Shown here: piece by piece, positions 16,725 through 28,445 of the stretch
How the letters are laid out: each line of letters opens with the position of its first letter
Numbering within the stretch: the first letter of the stretch is position 1
NCBI GenBank assembly: GCA_011090425.1
Contig: PHGD01000038.1
Location: forward strand, 1 to 35,653
Source: Nitrospira sp. LK70
Lineage (GTDB): Bacteria > Nitrospirota > Nitrospiria > Nitrospirales > Nitrospiraceae
DNA length: 35,653 nt
Direction of reading: 5' to 3'
Translations under genes and position numbers: made by a program
Notes under the pieces: model-generated
The model's database searches: none
Seen by the model: only the letters and a program-made list of their open reading frames with translations
What the model was told of the DNA's origin: nothing

Positions 16725-17018
16725 GTGGAAATTACCCAGCAAGATGTGGAAAAGGTAGCGCAGCTGGCGAGATTGGCTGTGAGCGCGGCTGAAAAAGAGA
16801 CATTTGCTAAACAGTTGACCCAGATTCTCGCGCATGTCGATACGTTGAACCAGTACGACACGACGGGAATCGAGCCGACCGCCACCGTCATGGGGCAAGT
16901 GAATGTGTTTCGCGAGGACTTCGTGTGCCCGTCGCTGTCTTCAGAGAAGGCCTTGGCGAATGCGCCGGAGCGTGAAGCTGACGGGTTTGTGGTACCCAAA
17001 ATTCTAGAGGAGCGTTAA
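16725..17018 (+). CDS. gatC: Asp/Glu-tRNA amidotransferase subunit C
   Basis: Small stabilising subunit of GatCAB, which converts misacylated Glu-tRNA(Gln) and Asp-tRNA(Asn) to the correct amide forms. The 97 residues match the family: I-T-Q-Q-D-V-E-K-V-A-Q-L-A-R-L at the N-terminus, L-T-Q-I-L-A-H-V-D-T-L, T-A-T-V-M-G-Q-V-N-V-F-R-E-D, and a C-terminal G-F-V-V-P-K-I-L-E. The start is GTG, with AGAAGGGG about 9-16 bases upstream. It is followed by panD rather than gatA, an uncommon order. Confidence 0.93.
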   Translation: MEITQQDVEKVAQLARLAVSAAEKETFAKQLTQILAHVDTLNQYDTTGIEPTATVMGQVNVFREDFVCPSLSSEKALANAPEREADGFVVPKILEER

Positions 17019-17090
17019 TCGTCAGACAGTCGACTCGTACGTTGACGGCAACGAATGATGAGTGACGATCGACGAATAACGGGAAGATCG

Positions 17091-17447
17091 ATGTTTCGAC
17101 AAATGCTGCGTTCAAAAATTCACCGTGCTACGGTGACGGGTGCCCATCTCGAGTATGAAGGCAGCCTGACCATCGATCACGACTTGATGGAGGCTGCCGG
17201 GATCCTACCGTACGAGGCGATCATCTGCTCGAACTTGAATAACGGCGAACGATTCATGACCTACGCGATCAACGGCGCGCGAGGGAAAGGGGAGATTATT
17301 TTGAATGGGCCTACGGCTCGCAAAGCCGCGGTCGGGGACCAGATCATCATCTTTTGTTACGAGTATTACGGCGAAGAAGAGATCAAGAAGCACGCACCTA
17401 AGATCGTTCGGGTGAATGAAAAGAATCGAATTGTGGTGATGAGCTGA
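17091..17447 (+). CDS. panD: Aspartate 1-decarboxylase proenzyme
   Basis: Makes beta-alanine from aspartate for pantothenate and CoA. The start at ATG 17091 gives M-F-R-Q-M-L-R-S-K-I-H-R-A-T-V and places the self-cleavage pair exactly at Gly24-Ser25 (E-Y-E-G-S), as in characterised enzymes, where Ser25 becomes the pyruvoyl cofactor. An upstream ATG at 17055 would add 12 residues lacking family similarity. Other marks are K9, Y22, the A-A-G-I-L-P-Y-E segment, N-G-E-R-F-x-T-Y and N-G-P-T-A-R. The 118-residue length is normal. It sits between gatC (72 bases before) and gatA (75 bases after), apparently in one transcript. No panB or panC gene is in the window. Confidence 0.95.
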   Translation: MFRQMLRSKIHRATVTGAHLEYEGSLTIDHDLMEAAGILPYEAIICSNLNNGERFMTYAINGARGKGEIILNGPTARKAAVGDQIIIFCYEYYGEEEIKKHAPKIVRVNEKNRIVVMS

Positions 17448-17522
17448 CAGGCTGAAAACAGGCCGATCGGTGAGCTCCGGTGTCGGTCCGTGTCGCGCTC
17501 ATCTGTCTGTAGCAGGAACTTC

Positions 17523-18989
17523 ATGTCCCTCCAGAAACTAAGCCTCGTCGAGCTTCATAAGAAATTCAAGGCAGGGGAAGTCACAGCCACAGAGATTGCG
17601 CGCGCCTATTTTCTGCGCATCAGTCAGGTGGAGCCGAAGGTGAAGGCCTTCGTCACGCAAGCGAAGGAAGCAGCACTCGCACAGGCGGAAGCCTTGGATC
17701 GGAAGCTCAAGGCATGGAGAAAGACCAATCCGCTCACCGGAATGCCGCTTGCCATCAAGGACAATATCTGTACGGAAGGTGTACTCACAACCTGCAGCTC
17801 TCGAATGTTGCAGAATTTTGTGCCACCCTACGACGCGACGGTGATCGCCAAGTTGCGGGCCCAGGAGTACATGTTGTTGGGTAAGACGAATTTGGATGAG
17901 TTTGCGATGGGATCGTCAACGGAGAACTCCGCATTCGGCCCCAGCCGAAATCCTTGGAACCTACACTGTGTGCCGGGAGGATCTAGCGGAGGATCAGCGG
18001 CAGCGGTGGCGGCGGAGGAATGTGTGGCGGCGCTTGGCTCAGACACAGGCGGGTCCATCAGGCAACCGGCGGCGTTCTGCGGAGTGGTGGGGCTGAAGCC
18101 GACCTACGGACTGGTCTCGAGATATGGGTTGGTGGCGTTCGCCTCCTCGCTGGATCAAATCGGGCCGATCACGAGAGACGTGGCTGATGCGGCATTTCTT
18201 CTGCAGGCCATTGCAGGCCATGATCCGATGGATTCCACGTCGGTCGATCGTCCTGTGCCGGATTACATGAAGGCGCTGCAAAAACGGGATCTCAGAGCTC
18301 TCAAGATCGGCGTACCGGTTGAATTTTTCACCGAAGGAGTCGATCCGGATGTCGAGCAGGCGGTCAGGGCGGCCATTGAAGAGCTGAGGCATCTCGGCGC
18401 AGAGGTCAAGGAAATCCGTCTCCCGAGTACCGACGCGGCTGTGGCAGTGTACTATGTGATCGCGACGGCGGAAGCCAGCTCGAATCTGGCCCGCTTCGAC
18501 GGAGTGAAGTTCGGTTTCCGTGCCAAGGAAACCAAAGATCTTCTTGAATTCTATATGAAGACGCGGCAGGAGGGATTCGGACCGGAAGTCAAGCGTCGGA
18601 TCATGCTGGGGACATATGTCCTCAGTGCAGGCTATTACGATGCCTATTATGGGAAGGCCCAAGCTGTACGAACGTTGGTCTGCCAGGATTTCGTGACCGC
18701 GTTCAAGGAAGTAGATCTGATCGTGACTCCGGCCACACCGACGCCGGCCTTCAAACTTGGTGAAAAGAGCGAAGATCCTCTCCAGATGTACCTCTCCGAT
18801 ATTTTTACAATCTCGGTCAATCTGGCTGGATTGCCGGCGATCGCCTTGCCTTGCGGCTTCAGCAAAACGGGGCTTCCCATCGGCTTACAGCTCATCGGGC
18901 GAGCCTTTGAGGAGGAGACACTGCTTCGGGCTGCCCATGCCTATGAGCAATCGACACACTGGCGGCTCAAGAAACCGATGTTACGGTAG
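17523..18989 (+). CDS. gatA: Asp/Glu-tRNA amidotransferase subunit A
   Basis: Glutaminase subunit of GatCAB, an amidase-signature enzyme that releases ammonia for transamidation. From ATG 17523 ([11 protein letters not shown]) the Ser-cisSer-Lys triad falls at K79 (P-L-A-I-K-D-N), S154 (P-G-G-S-S-G-G-S) and S178 (D-T-G-G-S-I-R-Q-P), the same numbering as the well-studied GatA. I therefore prefer this start to a GTG 33 bases upstream. AGGA is six bases before it. The 488-residue length is standard. Motifs [20 protein letters not shown] and [10 protein letters not shown] are intact. Confidence 0.97.
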   Translation: MSLQKLSLVELHKKFKAGEVTATEIARAYFLRISQVEPKVKAFVTQAKEAALAQAEALDRKLKAWRKTNPLTGMPLAIKDNICTEGVLTTCSSRMLQNFVPPYDATVIAKLRAQEYMLLGKTNLDEFAMGSSTENSAFGPSRNPWNLHCVPGGSSGGSAAAVAAEECVAALGSDTGGSIRQPAAFCGVVGLKPTYGLVSRYGLVAFASSLDQIGPITRDVADAAFLLQAIAGHDPMDSTSVDRPVPDYMKALQKRDLRALKIGVPVEFFTEGVDPDVEQAVRAAIEELRHLGAEVKEIRLPSTDAAVAVYYVIATAEASSNLARFDGVKFGFRAKETKDLLEFYMKTRQEGFGPEVKRRIMLGTYVLSAGYYDAYYGKAQAVRTLVCQDFVTAFKEVDLIVTPATPTPAFKLGEKSEDPLQMYLSDIFTISVNLAGLPAIALPCGFSKTGLPIGLQLIGRAFEEETLLRAAHAYEQSTHWRLKKPMLR

Positions 18990-19040
18990 GAGCTGTTGAG
19001 GAAGAACATTCGGGATGAAAGACCGGGAGGATTGACACCT

Positions 19041-19448
19041 ATGACGATCGTCGAAATCGCCGCGCTCCTCGTCGCTGTGGCATTTGCTGTGCTGGTCGGG
19101 TATCTGGTGCCGGTATTGATGCAAGTTCGCAAAACGGTGGCTGAGTCCGAACAGCTCCTCTCGAAGATGAACGTCGAGGTGCCGGCTCTCGTGGCTGAAC
19201 TTCGAGCCATGAGCCAAAATCTGAATGATGTAACCGCCCAGGCTCGTGAGGGGGTGGAGCATGCGGCGGTCTTGCTTCACGCGATGGGTGAAGTGGGTGA
19301 ATCCGTGCAACAAGTCCATAATGTTGTTCGTGGATCGAGTGGGACGCTCTTAAACAATGTGGTCAGCATGGTTGCGGGTTTCAAAGCGGCCACTAAGGTC
19401 GTGCGTAAACGCATGAAACATGAAGGAGGGATACACAATGGCGGATGA
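19041..19448 (+). CDS. DUF948-like single-span membrane protein
   Basis: A 135-residue protein from ATG 19041 (GGGAGG about ten bases upstream). Residues 4-27 (V-E-I-A-A-L-L-V-A-V-A-F-A-V-L-V-G-Y) form one transmembrane helix. The rest is amphipathic and heptad-like (V-R-K-T-V-A-E-S-E-Q-L-L-S-K-M, M-S-Q-N-L-N-D-V-T), typical of DUF948 general-stress or envelope proteins of unknown function. The last 11 bases overlap the next gene. It and the YtxH-like gene form a pair inserted between gatA and gatB, a pairing seen in other bacteria though not usually inside gat genes. Confidence 0.75.
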   Translation: MTIVEIAALLVAVAFAVLVGYLVPVLMQVRKTVAESEQLLSKMNVEVPALVAELRAMSQNLNDVTAQAREGVEHAAVLLHAMGEVGESVQQVHNVVRGSSGTLLNNVVSMVAGFKAATKVVRKRMKHEGGIHNGG

Positions 19449-19754
19449 TCGAGGAACATCAGCGATGGTTTTCTTGGCATTCTTGAGCGGAGCGACGATG
19501 GGTGCCGTCGCGGCACTTTTACTGGCACCACAAGCAGGTGACGAATCGCGCGACCAAATCCGGAAATACGCTCGCCGTGCAGAAAATGATCTTCGTGATT
19601 TGGCCGGCCGTGCAGGTGAGGCATTTGAAGAAGTCGTCGGTCAGGGCAAGGAGTTTGTTGAAAACAAGCGATCGGTCTTGCGAGAGGCATTCGATGCCGG
19701 GCGCGAAGCGATAAAGCGGGAGCGGGGTCGTGTCGACGAGGGGCCTGATCGAGG

Positions 19755-19758
<4 letters not shown>
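19438..19758 (+). CDS. YtxH-like small protein
   Basis: A 106-residue protein from ATG 19438, with AAGGAGGG eight bases upstream; the frame overlaps the end of the DUF948-like gene. The N-terminus carries a hydrophobic glycine-rich helix ([20 protein letters not shown]) followed by A-P-Q-A-G-D-E-S-R, the YtxH signature (A-P-x-x-G-x-x-x-R). The remainder is a charged helix. The family is linked to general stress in Bacillus and its mechanism is unclear. Its TGA overlaps the gatB ATG (ATGA), implying coupling. Confidence 0.82.
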
Positions 19759-22491
<2,733 letters not shown>

Positions 22492-22518
22492 CTGATTCCG
22501 TAGTCAGCGGATGGATGG

Positions 22519-22878
22519 ATGATGGTCAAACAGAATCGCGGACGGCAGTGGCTGGAATGGCGACGGCGCATACTTATCGCCACACAGATGATCGGTGCTG
22601 GTGGCTGTGTGTGGCTGCTCGTGGCCTTGTTTTCCGGAGAAATGGGCCTGACGCGGTACCTGTCTATGCGTGATCACGCCAGAAATTTAGAGCAAGAACT
22701 CTCGGCTTTGCATCGAGAAAATGCCTTATTGCAGCGAGATATTACTCGTCTCCAGCATGATCCCGCCAAGATCGAGCAGTTGGCTCGAGAGCAGTTGGGC
22801 TATGTGCGCAAGGGCGAAACTGTGTATCAATTAGCGCCGGATCCAGAGAAAACCCCACAACCCTTCTCGAAGCCATGA
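22519..22878 (+). CDS. ftsB: FtsB/DivIC-like septum formation initiator
   Basis: A 119-residue bitopic membrane protein with an N-terminal basic cytoplasmic stretch, a transmembrane helix at about 24-43, then a coiled coil (L-E-Q-E-L-S-A-L-H-R-E-N-A-L-L-Q-R-D-I) and the family-typical I-E-Q-L-A-R-E-Q-L-G-Y-V-R-K-G-E. In known systems it links FtsL and FtsQ at the division site. A second ATG directly follows the first, so the start could be three bases later. The gene follows eno as in many bacteria, and its TGA overlaps the era ATG (ATGA). Confidence 0.85.
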   Translation: MMVKQNRGRQWLEWRRRILIATQMIGAGGCVWLLVALFSGEMGLTRYLSMRDHARNLEQELSALHRENALLQRDITRLQHDPAKIEQLAREQLGYVRKGETVYQLAPDPEKTPQPFSKP

Positions 22879-23759
22879 AGTTCGGAACGGTGGCCATCAT
22901 TGGCCGGTCCAACGTCGGCAAGTCGACGCTGCTCAACTGCCTGCTGGGTGAAAAAATCTCGATTGTCTCGACTAAGCCTCAGACCACAAGGACCCGTATT
23001 ATGGGCATCGTACATGTGGAAGGAGCACAAATCGCCTATCTCGACACGCCGGGGCTTCATAAACCCGAGCACTTGTTGAATCGTCGAATGGTGCGTACTG
23101 CCGTGGAGACCATGGAAGGTGCGGATTTGTTCTACATGCTCATGGATGCGACGAGCCGACCGGGTCCTGGAGATCTGACCGCTGTAAAACATATGAAGGA
23201 CGTATTGGCCAAACAGCCGCGTCCGGTCATCCTTGTCGTCACGAAAATCGATCTCGTCAACAAGCAGAAGCTGCTTCCGATTCTCGCCAGTTACAGCAAA
23301 CTCTTCGCCTGGACGGAGATCGTGCCGGTTTCCGCCAAGGTCGACGACAATGTTGACCGGTTGTTGGCCGTGACTGTCTCTTATCTTCCGTCTGGAGAAG
23401 GAGCCTACGGCGACGATGTCGTGACAGATCAAACAATGAGAACGTTGGCGGCTGAGATGATCCGTGAGAAGGTGCTGCAAGAGACAGAGGAGGAGGTGCC
23501 ATATGCGGTTGCGGTCGAAATCGATGAGTTCGTCGAGCAGGGCAAATTGGCGAAGATTCGGGCGTCGATTTTGGTGGAGCGAGAGACGCAGAAGGGCATC
23601 CTCATAGGCAAACAAGGAGAGCGGTTGAAATCGATCGGTACGCAAGCCAGACTGGACATGGAACGACTATTCGGCATGAAAGTGTTCCTAGAACTGTGGG
23701 TGAAGGTGAAGAAGGCGTGGCGGGAAGACGAGCAGGCCTTGGTGCAGTTAGGGTACTGA
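22875..23759 (+). CDS. era: GTPase Era
   Basis: Essential GTPase that binds the 3' end of 16S rRNA and checks 30S assembly. The 294 residues have G1 G-R-S-N-V-G-K-S (10-17), switch region T-T-R-T-R (37-41), G3 D-T-P-G (57-60), G4 T-K-I-D (123-126), and a C-terminal KH domain with G-I-L-I-G-K-Q-G-E-R-L-K-S-I-G. G1 has Ser in place of the more usual Pro, a minor change. Overlap with ftsB and a ten-base gap to mgtE place it in a continuous transcript. Confidence 0.96.
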   Translation: MKFGTVAIIGRSNVGKSTLLNCLLGEKISIVSTKPQTTRTRIMGIVHVEGAQIAYLDTPGLHKPEHLLNRRMVRTAVETMEGADLFYMLMDATSRPGPGDLTAVKHMKDVLAKQPRPVILVVTKIDLVNKQKLLPILASYSKLFAWTEIVPVSAKVDDNVDRLLAVTVSYLPSGEGAYGDDVVTDQTMRTLAAEMIREKVLQETEEEVPYAVAVEIDEFVEQGKLAKIRASILVERETQKGILIGKQGERLKSIGTQARLDMERLFGMKVFLELWVKVKKAWREDEQALVQLGY

Positions 23760-23769
23760 CGAAACGGAC

Positions 23770-25227
23770 ATGCAGACGGAACGACCGAGAGAACCGCGGG
23801 TGACGGATCAGCGACCTCGCCAGTCCGAGCGCGACGTGTTGCGCGAAATCTTGCGGGATCAGACCGAACGCGGGCAGACGAAATCGGACATTGTCATCCA
23901 GTCGGTGCAGAAGTTACTGCGACGCGGAGCCATTACAAATCTTTCCAAGATGCTGGGACGTATGCATCCCGCGGACATCGCCAAAGTCGTGACCCATCTC
24001 TCCTCCCCAAAGGAAAAGCGCGAAATTTTCGAACTGGTTCGCGGCGAAGGCAAGCGTGGGCAAGCGCTCAGTGAACTCGACGGCGAAAGCATTCAGCAAG
24101 TACTCGCGGATCTGTTGCATTCCGATATCGCGTGGCTCTTGAAAGACCTTGGTCCCGATGACGTGGCGTACATTCTTGGATTCCTTCCTGAAGAGCGGAG
24201 CAAAGAAATTCTCGCCTTGATGAAAACAGAAGATTCGACCGAGGTGGCCGACATTCTGAAGTATCCGAAGGATACGGCAGGCGCGATTATGACCACGGAG
24301 TTCTTCTCTTTGTCGGAAGATGCCACGGCACATGAAGCGATTCGTCGGTTGCAGCAAGCCACCGATGCTGAAATGGTGTTCTATATCTATGTGACGGACA
24401 AGGATGATCGCCTGGTCGGTGTCCTTTCGCTCCGGCAACTGATCACCGTCCCTCCGACAACTCCCCTGAAAAATATCATGGCGCGAGAGGTCATGAGCGT
24501 GGCGATCGACATGGACCAAGAGGAAGTCGCGCGCCAGGTGGCCAGCTATAACTTGCTGGCTATTCCGGTTGTGGAACGAGACGGCAAACTCGTGGGTATC
24601 ATCACGGTTGATGACGTGGTGGATGTGATCCGGGAAGAAGCGACCGAAGACATGTTGAAGATGGCCGGAGCGATTGAAGAAGAAAGCGGCGCCAAATCTT
24701 CGAGTCTCGGCTCGGCAAAACTGCGGTTGCCATGGCTCTTCACCAACTTGGTCGGCAGTCTCCTGTCCGGTGCGATCCTCTGGTATTTCCGTTATACGAT
24801 CCAAGAAGTCGTGGCAATCGTGAGTTTTATCCCTGTGATTGCAGCGATGGGCGGTAATGTGGGATTACAGTCGTCAACGCTGATTATTCGAGGATTGGCC
24901 ACCGGCTCCGTGGATCTCACCCACGTATGGCCTGTCTTTTTTCGGGAAACGAAGATCGGCTTGGTCATGGGGCTGGCCTGCGGGGTGACACTGACGCTGG
25001 TCGCCTGGGTGTTGCATCAAGGATTTTTGGGCATGGTCGTCGGAGCTTCGCTGGTCATCGCATTTCTGGTGTCCACCAGCATGGCAACGATTATGCCGAT
25101 CCTCCTCAAGCGCGTGGGCGTCGATCCAGCCGTTGCGGCTGGTCCCTTTGTCACGACGGCGAACGATATCACCGGTATTACAATCTATCTGACCTTAGCC
25201 ACTCTGTTCTTGGAGTATCTCCGGTGA
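23770..25227 (+). CDS. mgtE: MgtE-family magnesium transporter
   Basis: Mg2+ channel gated by cytoplasmic Mg2+. Of its 485 residues, an N-terminal extension of about 40 charged residues precedes the MgtE N domain (superhelix, about 45-170). Two CBS domains follow (about 180-305, including T-T-E-F-F-S-L and L-V-G-I-I-T-V-D-D-V-V-D). The transmembrane domain is about 320-485, with P-V-I-A-A-M-G-G-N-V-G-L-Q-S-S-T and a terminal T-A-N-D-I-T-G-I-T-I-Y, the pore-lining signatures. Acidic gating residues are plentiful. No M-box riboswitch is possible in the ten-base gap after era. Confidence 0.95.
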   Translation: MQTERPREPRVTDQRPRQSERDVLREILRDQTERGQTKSDIVIQSVQKLLRRGAITNLSKMLGRMHPADIAKVVTHLSSPKEKREIFELVRGEGKRGQALSELDGESIQQVLADLLHSDIAWLLKDLGPDDVAYILGFLPEERSKEILALMKTEDSTEVADILKYPKDTAGAIMTTEFFSLSEDATAHEAIRRLQQATDAEMVFYIYVTDKDDRLVGVLSLRQLITVPPTTPLKNIMAREVMSVAIDMDQEEVARQVASYNLLAIPVVERDGKLVGIITVDDVVDVIREEATEDMLKMAGAIEEESGAKSSSLGSAKLRLPWLFTNLVGSLLSGAILWYFRYTIQEVVAIVSFIPVIAAMGGNVGLQSSTLIIRGLATGSVDLTHVWPVFFRETKIGLVMGLACGVTLTLVAWVLHQGFLGMVVGASLVIAFLVSTSMATIMPILLKRVGVDPAVAAGPFVTTANDITGITIYLTLATLFLEYLR

Positions 25228-25279
25228 CACGGACTGGTGCGCCCCTACGTTTCTACCGCGGATAGGAGTGGAGAGAACG

Positions 25280-26038
25280 ATGCCTCTGGTAAAGACGACG
25301 GCAATCGTCCTGCGGAGCCGCAAATGGGGCGACGCTGATCGAATCGTCACCTTGTATTCCAGGGATTTTGGTAAAATTCGAGGCGTCGCTCGTGGTGCAC
25401 GCCGCCAGAAAAGTCGCTTCGGGGGTGCGATCGAACCGTTCAGTGTGTGCCGCCTGAATCTATTTGAGAAAACAGGAGATTCCCTATTTAGGATTTCGCA
25501 TGTCGATCTGGTACGGTCCTCTCAAGTGCTGCGGGAAGACCTTCGCCTGATGGCCTCGGCGGCGCGGATGGTCAACGTCGTAACAGCGATCACGCCGGAT
25601 GGAGATCCAGATCCGCTCTTGTTTGATACCCTGGAGCAGGGCCTCGCCTCGCTCCACGAAACCAAAGACTCGAGCTTTACGGCGCTTCTTTTTCAGGTCA
25701 GGCTGCTCGGGTTGACGGGATTTCGTCCGCAGACCGATCAGTGCGCCGCCTGTGGGAAGGCGCATTTCATCGGAGAGCCTCAATTTTCTCCGGCCGCCGG
25801 AGGCATCGTCTGTCTGGCCTGTGCTTCACGTCAACAAGTTCGATGTGTCGCATTCTCACGAGGCAGCCTCTTGTTCCTCCAACAAGCCATTCGACTGGCT
25901 CCTACGGTACTCACACGGTTGCGAGCTGTGGGGCAGGTGCGGAATGAGGTGGAGGAAGCGATTGAAGGGTACGTCACGGTTATTGCTGGGAAACGGTTGC
26001 CACCGGTTGACTTCCTATCGTGTGCATCGTCAGGATGA
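25280..26038 (+). CDS. recO: DNA repair protein RecO
   Basis: Recombination mediator that loads RecA with RecR (and RecF). From ATG 25280 the protein has 252 residues. The N-terminal OB-fold has T-T-A-I-V-L-R-S-R-K-W-G-D-A-D-R-I-V and G-K-I-R-G-V-A-R-G-A-R-R. The helical C-terminal domain has the zinc motif C-A-A-C and C-L-A-C. A GTG at 25268 is in frame, but it lies where the ribosome binding site (GGAGTGGAGAG) sits, so the ATG is preferred. It is flanked by mgtE and the DUF971 gene. Confidence 0.92.
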   Translation: MPLVKTTAIVLRSRKWGDADRIVTLYSRDFGKIRGVARGARRQKSRFGGAIEPFSVCRLNLFEKTGDSLFRISHVDLVRSSQVLREDLRLMASAARMVNVVTAITPDGDPDPLLFDTLEQGLASLHETKDSSFTALLFQVRLLGLTGFRPQTDQCAACGKAHFIGEPQFSPAAGGIVCLACASRQQVRCVAFSRGSLLFLQQAIRLAPTVLTRLRAVGQVRNEVEEAIEGYVTVIAGKRLPPVDFLSCASSG

Positions 26039-26063
26039 ACCAGACATGAGGAGAGATGAAAAC

Positions 26064-26420
26064 ATGGCCGCCACTGCTCTGGAGCCTCGAGATATGGAGT
26101 GGCTCGACAAGGGAGTGCTCGGAATCCAGTGGAGCGATGGCCACAAGGGCCGTTATCCGGTCCGTTATCTGCGGCAGCATTGTCCCTGCGCGGCCTGCGT
26201 CGATGAGTGGACAGGCGAGCGACGTCTTAAGTCAGAGGATGTACCGATCTTAATTATGCTCCAGGATATCGAGCCGGTAGGACGCTACGCCTTGCAGTTC
26301 AAATGGAGCGATGGTCACGATACCGGTATCTATTCTTATTCATTGCTAAGAAAATTGTGTCAGTGCGATATCTGTCAGCCGGTGAAACCAGTCGAGTCAA
26401 AATCTCGACGACTCCTGTGA
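26064..26420 (+). CDS. DUF971 (GBBH-like N-terminal domain) protein
   Basis: A 118-residue protein; the ATG at 26064 is favoured by GAGGAGAG eight bases upstream, and an in-frame ATG at 26046 is an alternative. It has L-G-I-Q-W-S-D-G-H-K-G-R-Y-P, Y-L-R-Q-H-C-P-C-A-A-C-V-D-E-W-T-G, and a second half repeating F-K-W-S-D-G-H-D-T-G-I-Y-S and C-Q-C-D-I-C. Two C-x-C-x-x-C clusters suggest a metal site. The domain resembles the N-terminal part of gamma-butyrobetaine hydroxylase and also occurs alone near Fe-S and CoA-related genes in other bacteria; the function of stand-alone forms is not settled. Confidence 0.88.
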   Translation: MAATALEPRDMEWLDKGVLGIQWSDGHKGRYPVRYLRQHCPCAACVDEWTGERRLKSEDVPILIMLQDIEPVGRYALQFKWSDGHDTGIYSYSLLRKLCQCDICQPVKPVESKSRRLL

Positions 26421-26434
26421 GGCTTGGATATAAC

Positions 26435-26911
26435 GTGACCAATATTTGCGTGGCTCCGATAAATCCGATCAGGTGCCTCATCAGCGGAGTTGTAATACTT
26501 GCATCGATCGTAGGTTGCAAGAGCATGCCGACATTGGAGCAGCAAGAACAGCTGGTACGAGCCAATAATCTTGTGCTGAATCAAATCACCACCAGGGCAG
26601 TCGTGAATGCCTGGGGGAAACCGCCGTATTATCACAGTGAATTTAGCCATTTTTTTGTGATGCCGGATTTCAGTGTTATTCCGCGATCGCGGGTAGCAAC
26701 AGGAGAAGCTCCGAGGGGCTGGAAAGCCGGTGTGCATGCGGGCGAAGGAGTTTATTTCGCATACCCCGATCATGAGTGGCTCTTGGTATTTCTCGATGAC
26801 CACCTTGTTTACAAGGAAGAGCTCAAAGCTGAAGAGTTGCATGCCCTTGCAAAATCCTGGGCGTATGAGGATCGATTCAAAACCAGGCTTGACGGAATTT
26901 CCAGTCCCTAG
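26435..26911 (+). CDS. Putative lipoprotein of unknown function
   Basis: From GTG 26435 (an in-frame GTG at 26450 is equally possible) the product is about 158 residues. The signal region L-I-S-G-V-V-I-L-A-S-I-V-G-C ends in a good lipobox (I-V-G-C), so it is probably anchored in the outer or inner membrane. The mature part (T-L-E-Q-Q-E-Q-L-V-R-A-N, A-W-G-K-P-P-Y-Y-H-S-E-F-S-H-F-F, H-E-W-L-L-V-F-L-D-D-H-L-V-Y-K-E-E) has a small alpha/beta look similar to short lipoproteins of the SmpA/OmlA type, but I cannot assign it. The frame is open further 5' as far as 26303, overlapping DUF971, and that part is not coding. Confidence 0.62.
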   Translation: MTNICVAPINPIRCLISGVVILASIVGCKSMPTLEQQEQLVRANNLVLNQITTRAVVNAWGKPPYYHSEFSHFFVMPDFSVIPRSRVATGEAPRGWKAGVHAGEGVYFAYPDHEWLLVFLDDHLVYKEELKAEELHALAKSWAYEDRFKTRLDGISSP

Positions 26912-26933
26912 ATATTCCGCATAATACCCCCGC

Positions 26934-28445
26934 ATGACTCCAGCATCAGGAGATGGATTGAACATCGTGATGGCAACCTCCGAGGCCGTTCCGTATGCCA
27001 AGACGGGCGGATTGGCCGATATGGTCGGCGCGTTGGCGATTGAGCTGACGAAGTTGGGGCATCATGTGACATTGCTGATGCCAGGGTACCGAGGTCGAGT
27101 AAGCCGTGAGGCTTGTCAACTGGCCATGCGATTTTCTATTCCGATGAATGGGAAGCCGCTCGACGTAACGGTGGAAGAAGAGAGAGATGCGGTCACTGGT
27201 GTATCACCTCGGTTGAGGGTACTGTTCGTGCGGTACGATCCCTACTTTGATCGCCCGGGCCTCTACCAACAAGACCATCGCGATTATCCTGATAACCTCG
27301 AGAGATTTGTCCTATTCTGTCGTGCGGTTCTTGAAGTCGTGCGTAGGTTGAACGAGACTCGATCGGAAAAGGTTGATGTGCTGCACTTACACGATTGGCA
27401 GACAGCCCTGTGCGCAGTCTATCTGAAAACCCTTCCTCATGAGTATAAGGGACTTGAGCAACTGAAAGTGCTTCTTACTCTGCACAACATGGGGTATCAA
27501 GGAACCTTCCCTGGCCAGGAGTTTGTGAAGACGGGGCTCCCCCCGTCGGTATTTTCACCGAGCGGCCTCGAGTTCTATGGGGCAGTTAATTGTCTGAAAG
27601 GCGGCATTGTCTTTTCAGATGCTGTTTCCACGGTGAGTCCAACCTATGCGAAGGAGATCATGACCTCAGAACATGGATGTGGTTTGGAGGGCGTGCTCGC
27701 AAACCGTGCGGATGGCGTCAATGGGATTACAAACGGCATCGATGTCGCTGTCTGGAACCCTGAGAGTGACCTCTACCTGCCGGCGCAGTATACGATCGGT
27801 GATCTGTCTGGAAAACTTACATGCAAGCGAGCGCTACAACGGGAGCTCGGGTTACCAAATCGGGATGTCCCCTTGTTGGCTGTGATCGGTCGGCTGACCT
27901 TTCAGAAGGGGTTTGATCTCTTGCTAGATGTGATTCCTGAGCTCGGGTCCCTAGATACACAAACCGTAGTGCTCGGTACGGGAGATCACCATTTGGAACA
28001 ACAATTTATTGCAGCCAGAGCCAGATATCCTGATCGAATTGGGTTGTTCCTTGGTTTTGATGAAGGGATGGCGCATCGTATTGAAGCTGGCGCTGACATG
28101 GTAATCATGCCGTCTCGCTATGAGCCATGTGGTCTCAGTCAGCTGTATAGCCTTCGCTATGGCACGGTACCTGTTGTTCGTTGTACCGGAGGACTGGCGG
28201 ATACCGTTGTTCCATTTCGACCTTCGACGGTCAAGTCCGGACAGGCAACCGGCTTCCAATTCTTTGATTCTTCGGCTGACTCTCTGCTCTTGACGCTCTT
28301 GCTCTCACTTCATGTGTATAAAGAGCGGCAGACATGGCAATCCTTGATCCAGGCTGGGATGAAGACTGATCTGTCTTGGAATCGATCGGCAAAACTCTAT
28401 GTAGATTTATATAGACGGCTGCAGGGAGAAACGAGAGAGAGCTAG
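26934..28445 (+). CDS. glgA: Glycogen (ADP-glucose) synthase
   Basis: Transfers glucose from ADP-glucose to alpha-1,4-glucan. This GT-B/GT5 enzyme has S-E-A-V-P-Y-A-K-T-G-G-L-A-D (ADP-glucose-binding K-T-G-G-L), H-L-H-D-W-Q-T-A, T-L-H-N-M-G-Y-Q-G, N-G-I-D-V-A-V-W-N-P, I-G-R-L-T-F-Q-K-G, P-S-R-Y-E-P-C-G-L-S-Q and the C-terminal T-G-G-L-A-D-T-V. ATG 26934 gives 503 residues but has no ribosome binding site. TTG 26958 (reading M-N-I-V-M-A-T-S-E-A) has AGGAG five bases upstream and matches the family N-terminus better, so it may be the true start. No other glycogen gene is in the window. Confidence 0.94.
   Translation: MTPASGDGLNIVMATSEAVPYAKTGGLADMVGALAIELTKLGHHVTLLMPGYRGRVSREACQLAMRFSIPMNGKPLDVTVEEERDAVTGVSPRLRVLFVRYDPYFDRPGLYQQDHRDYPDNLERFVLFCRAVLEVVRRLNETRSEKVDVLHLHDWQTALCAVYLKTLPHEYKGLEQLKVLLTLHNMGYQGTFPGQEFVKTGLPPSVFSPSGLEFYGAVNCLKGGIVFSDAVSTVSPTYAKEIMTSEHGCGLEGVLANRADGVNGITNGIDVAVWNPESDLYLPAQYTIGDLSGKLTCKRALQRELGLPNRDVPLLAVIGRLTFQKGFDLLLDVIPELGSLDTQTVVLGTGDHHLEQQFIAARARYPDRIGLFLGFDEGMAHRIEAGADMVIMPSRYEPCGLSQLYSLRYGTVPVVRCTGGLADTVVPFRPSTVKSGQATGFQFFDSSADSLLLTLLLSLHVYKERQTWQSLIQAGMKTDLSWNRSAKLYVDLYRRLQGETRES

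Noticed and set aside
26303..26434. Extended N-terminus of the 26435-26911 lipoprotein
   Set aside because: This part overlaps the DUF971 gene in another frame and would bury the signal peptide and lipobox.
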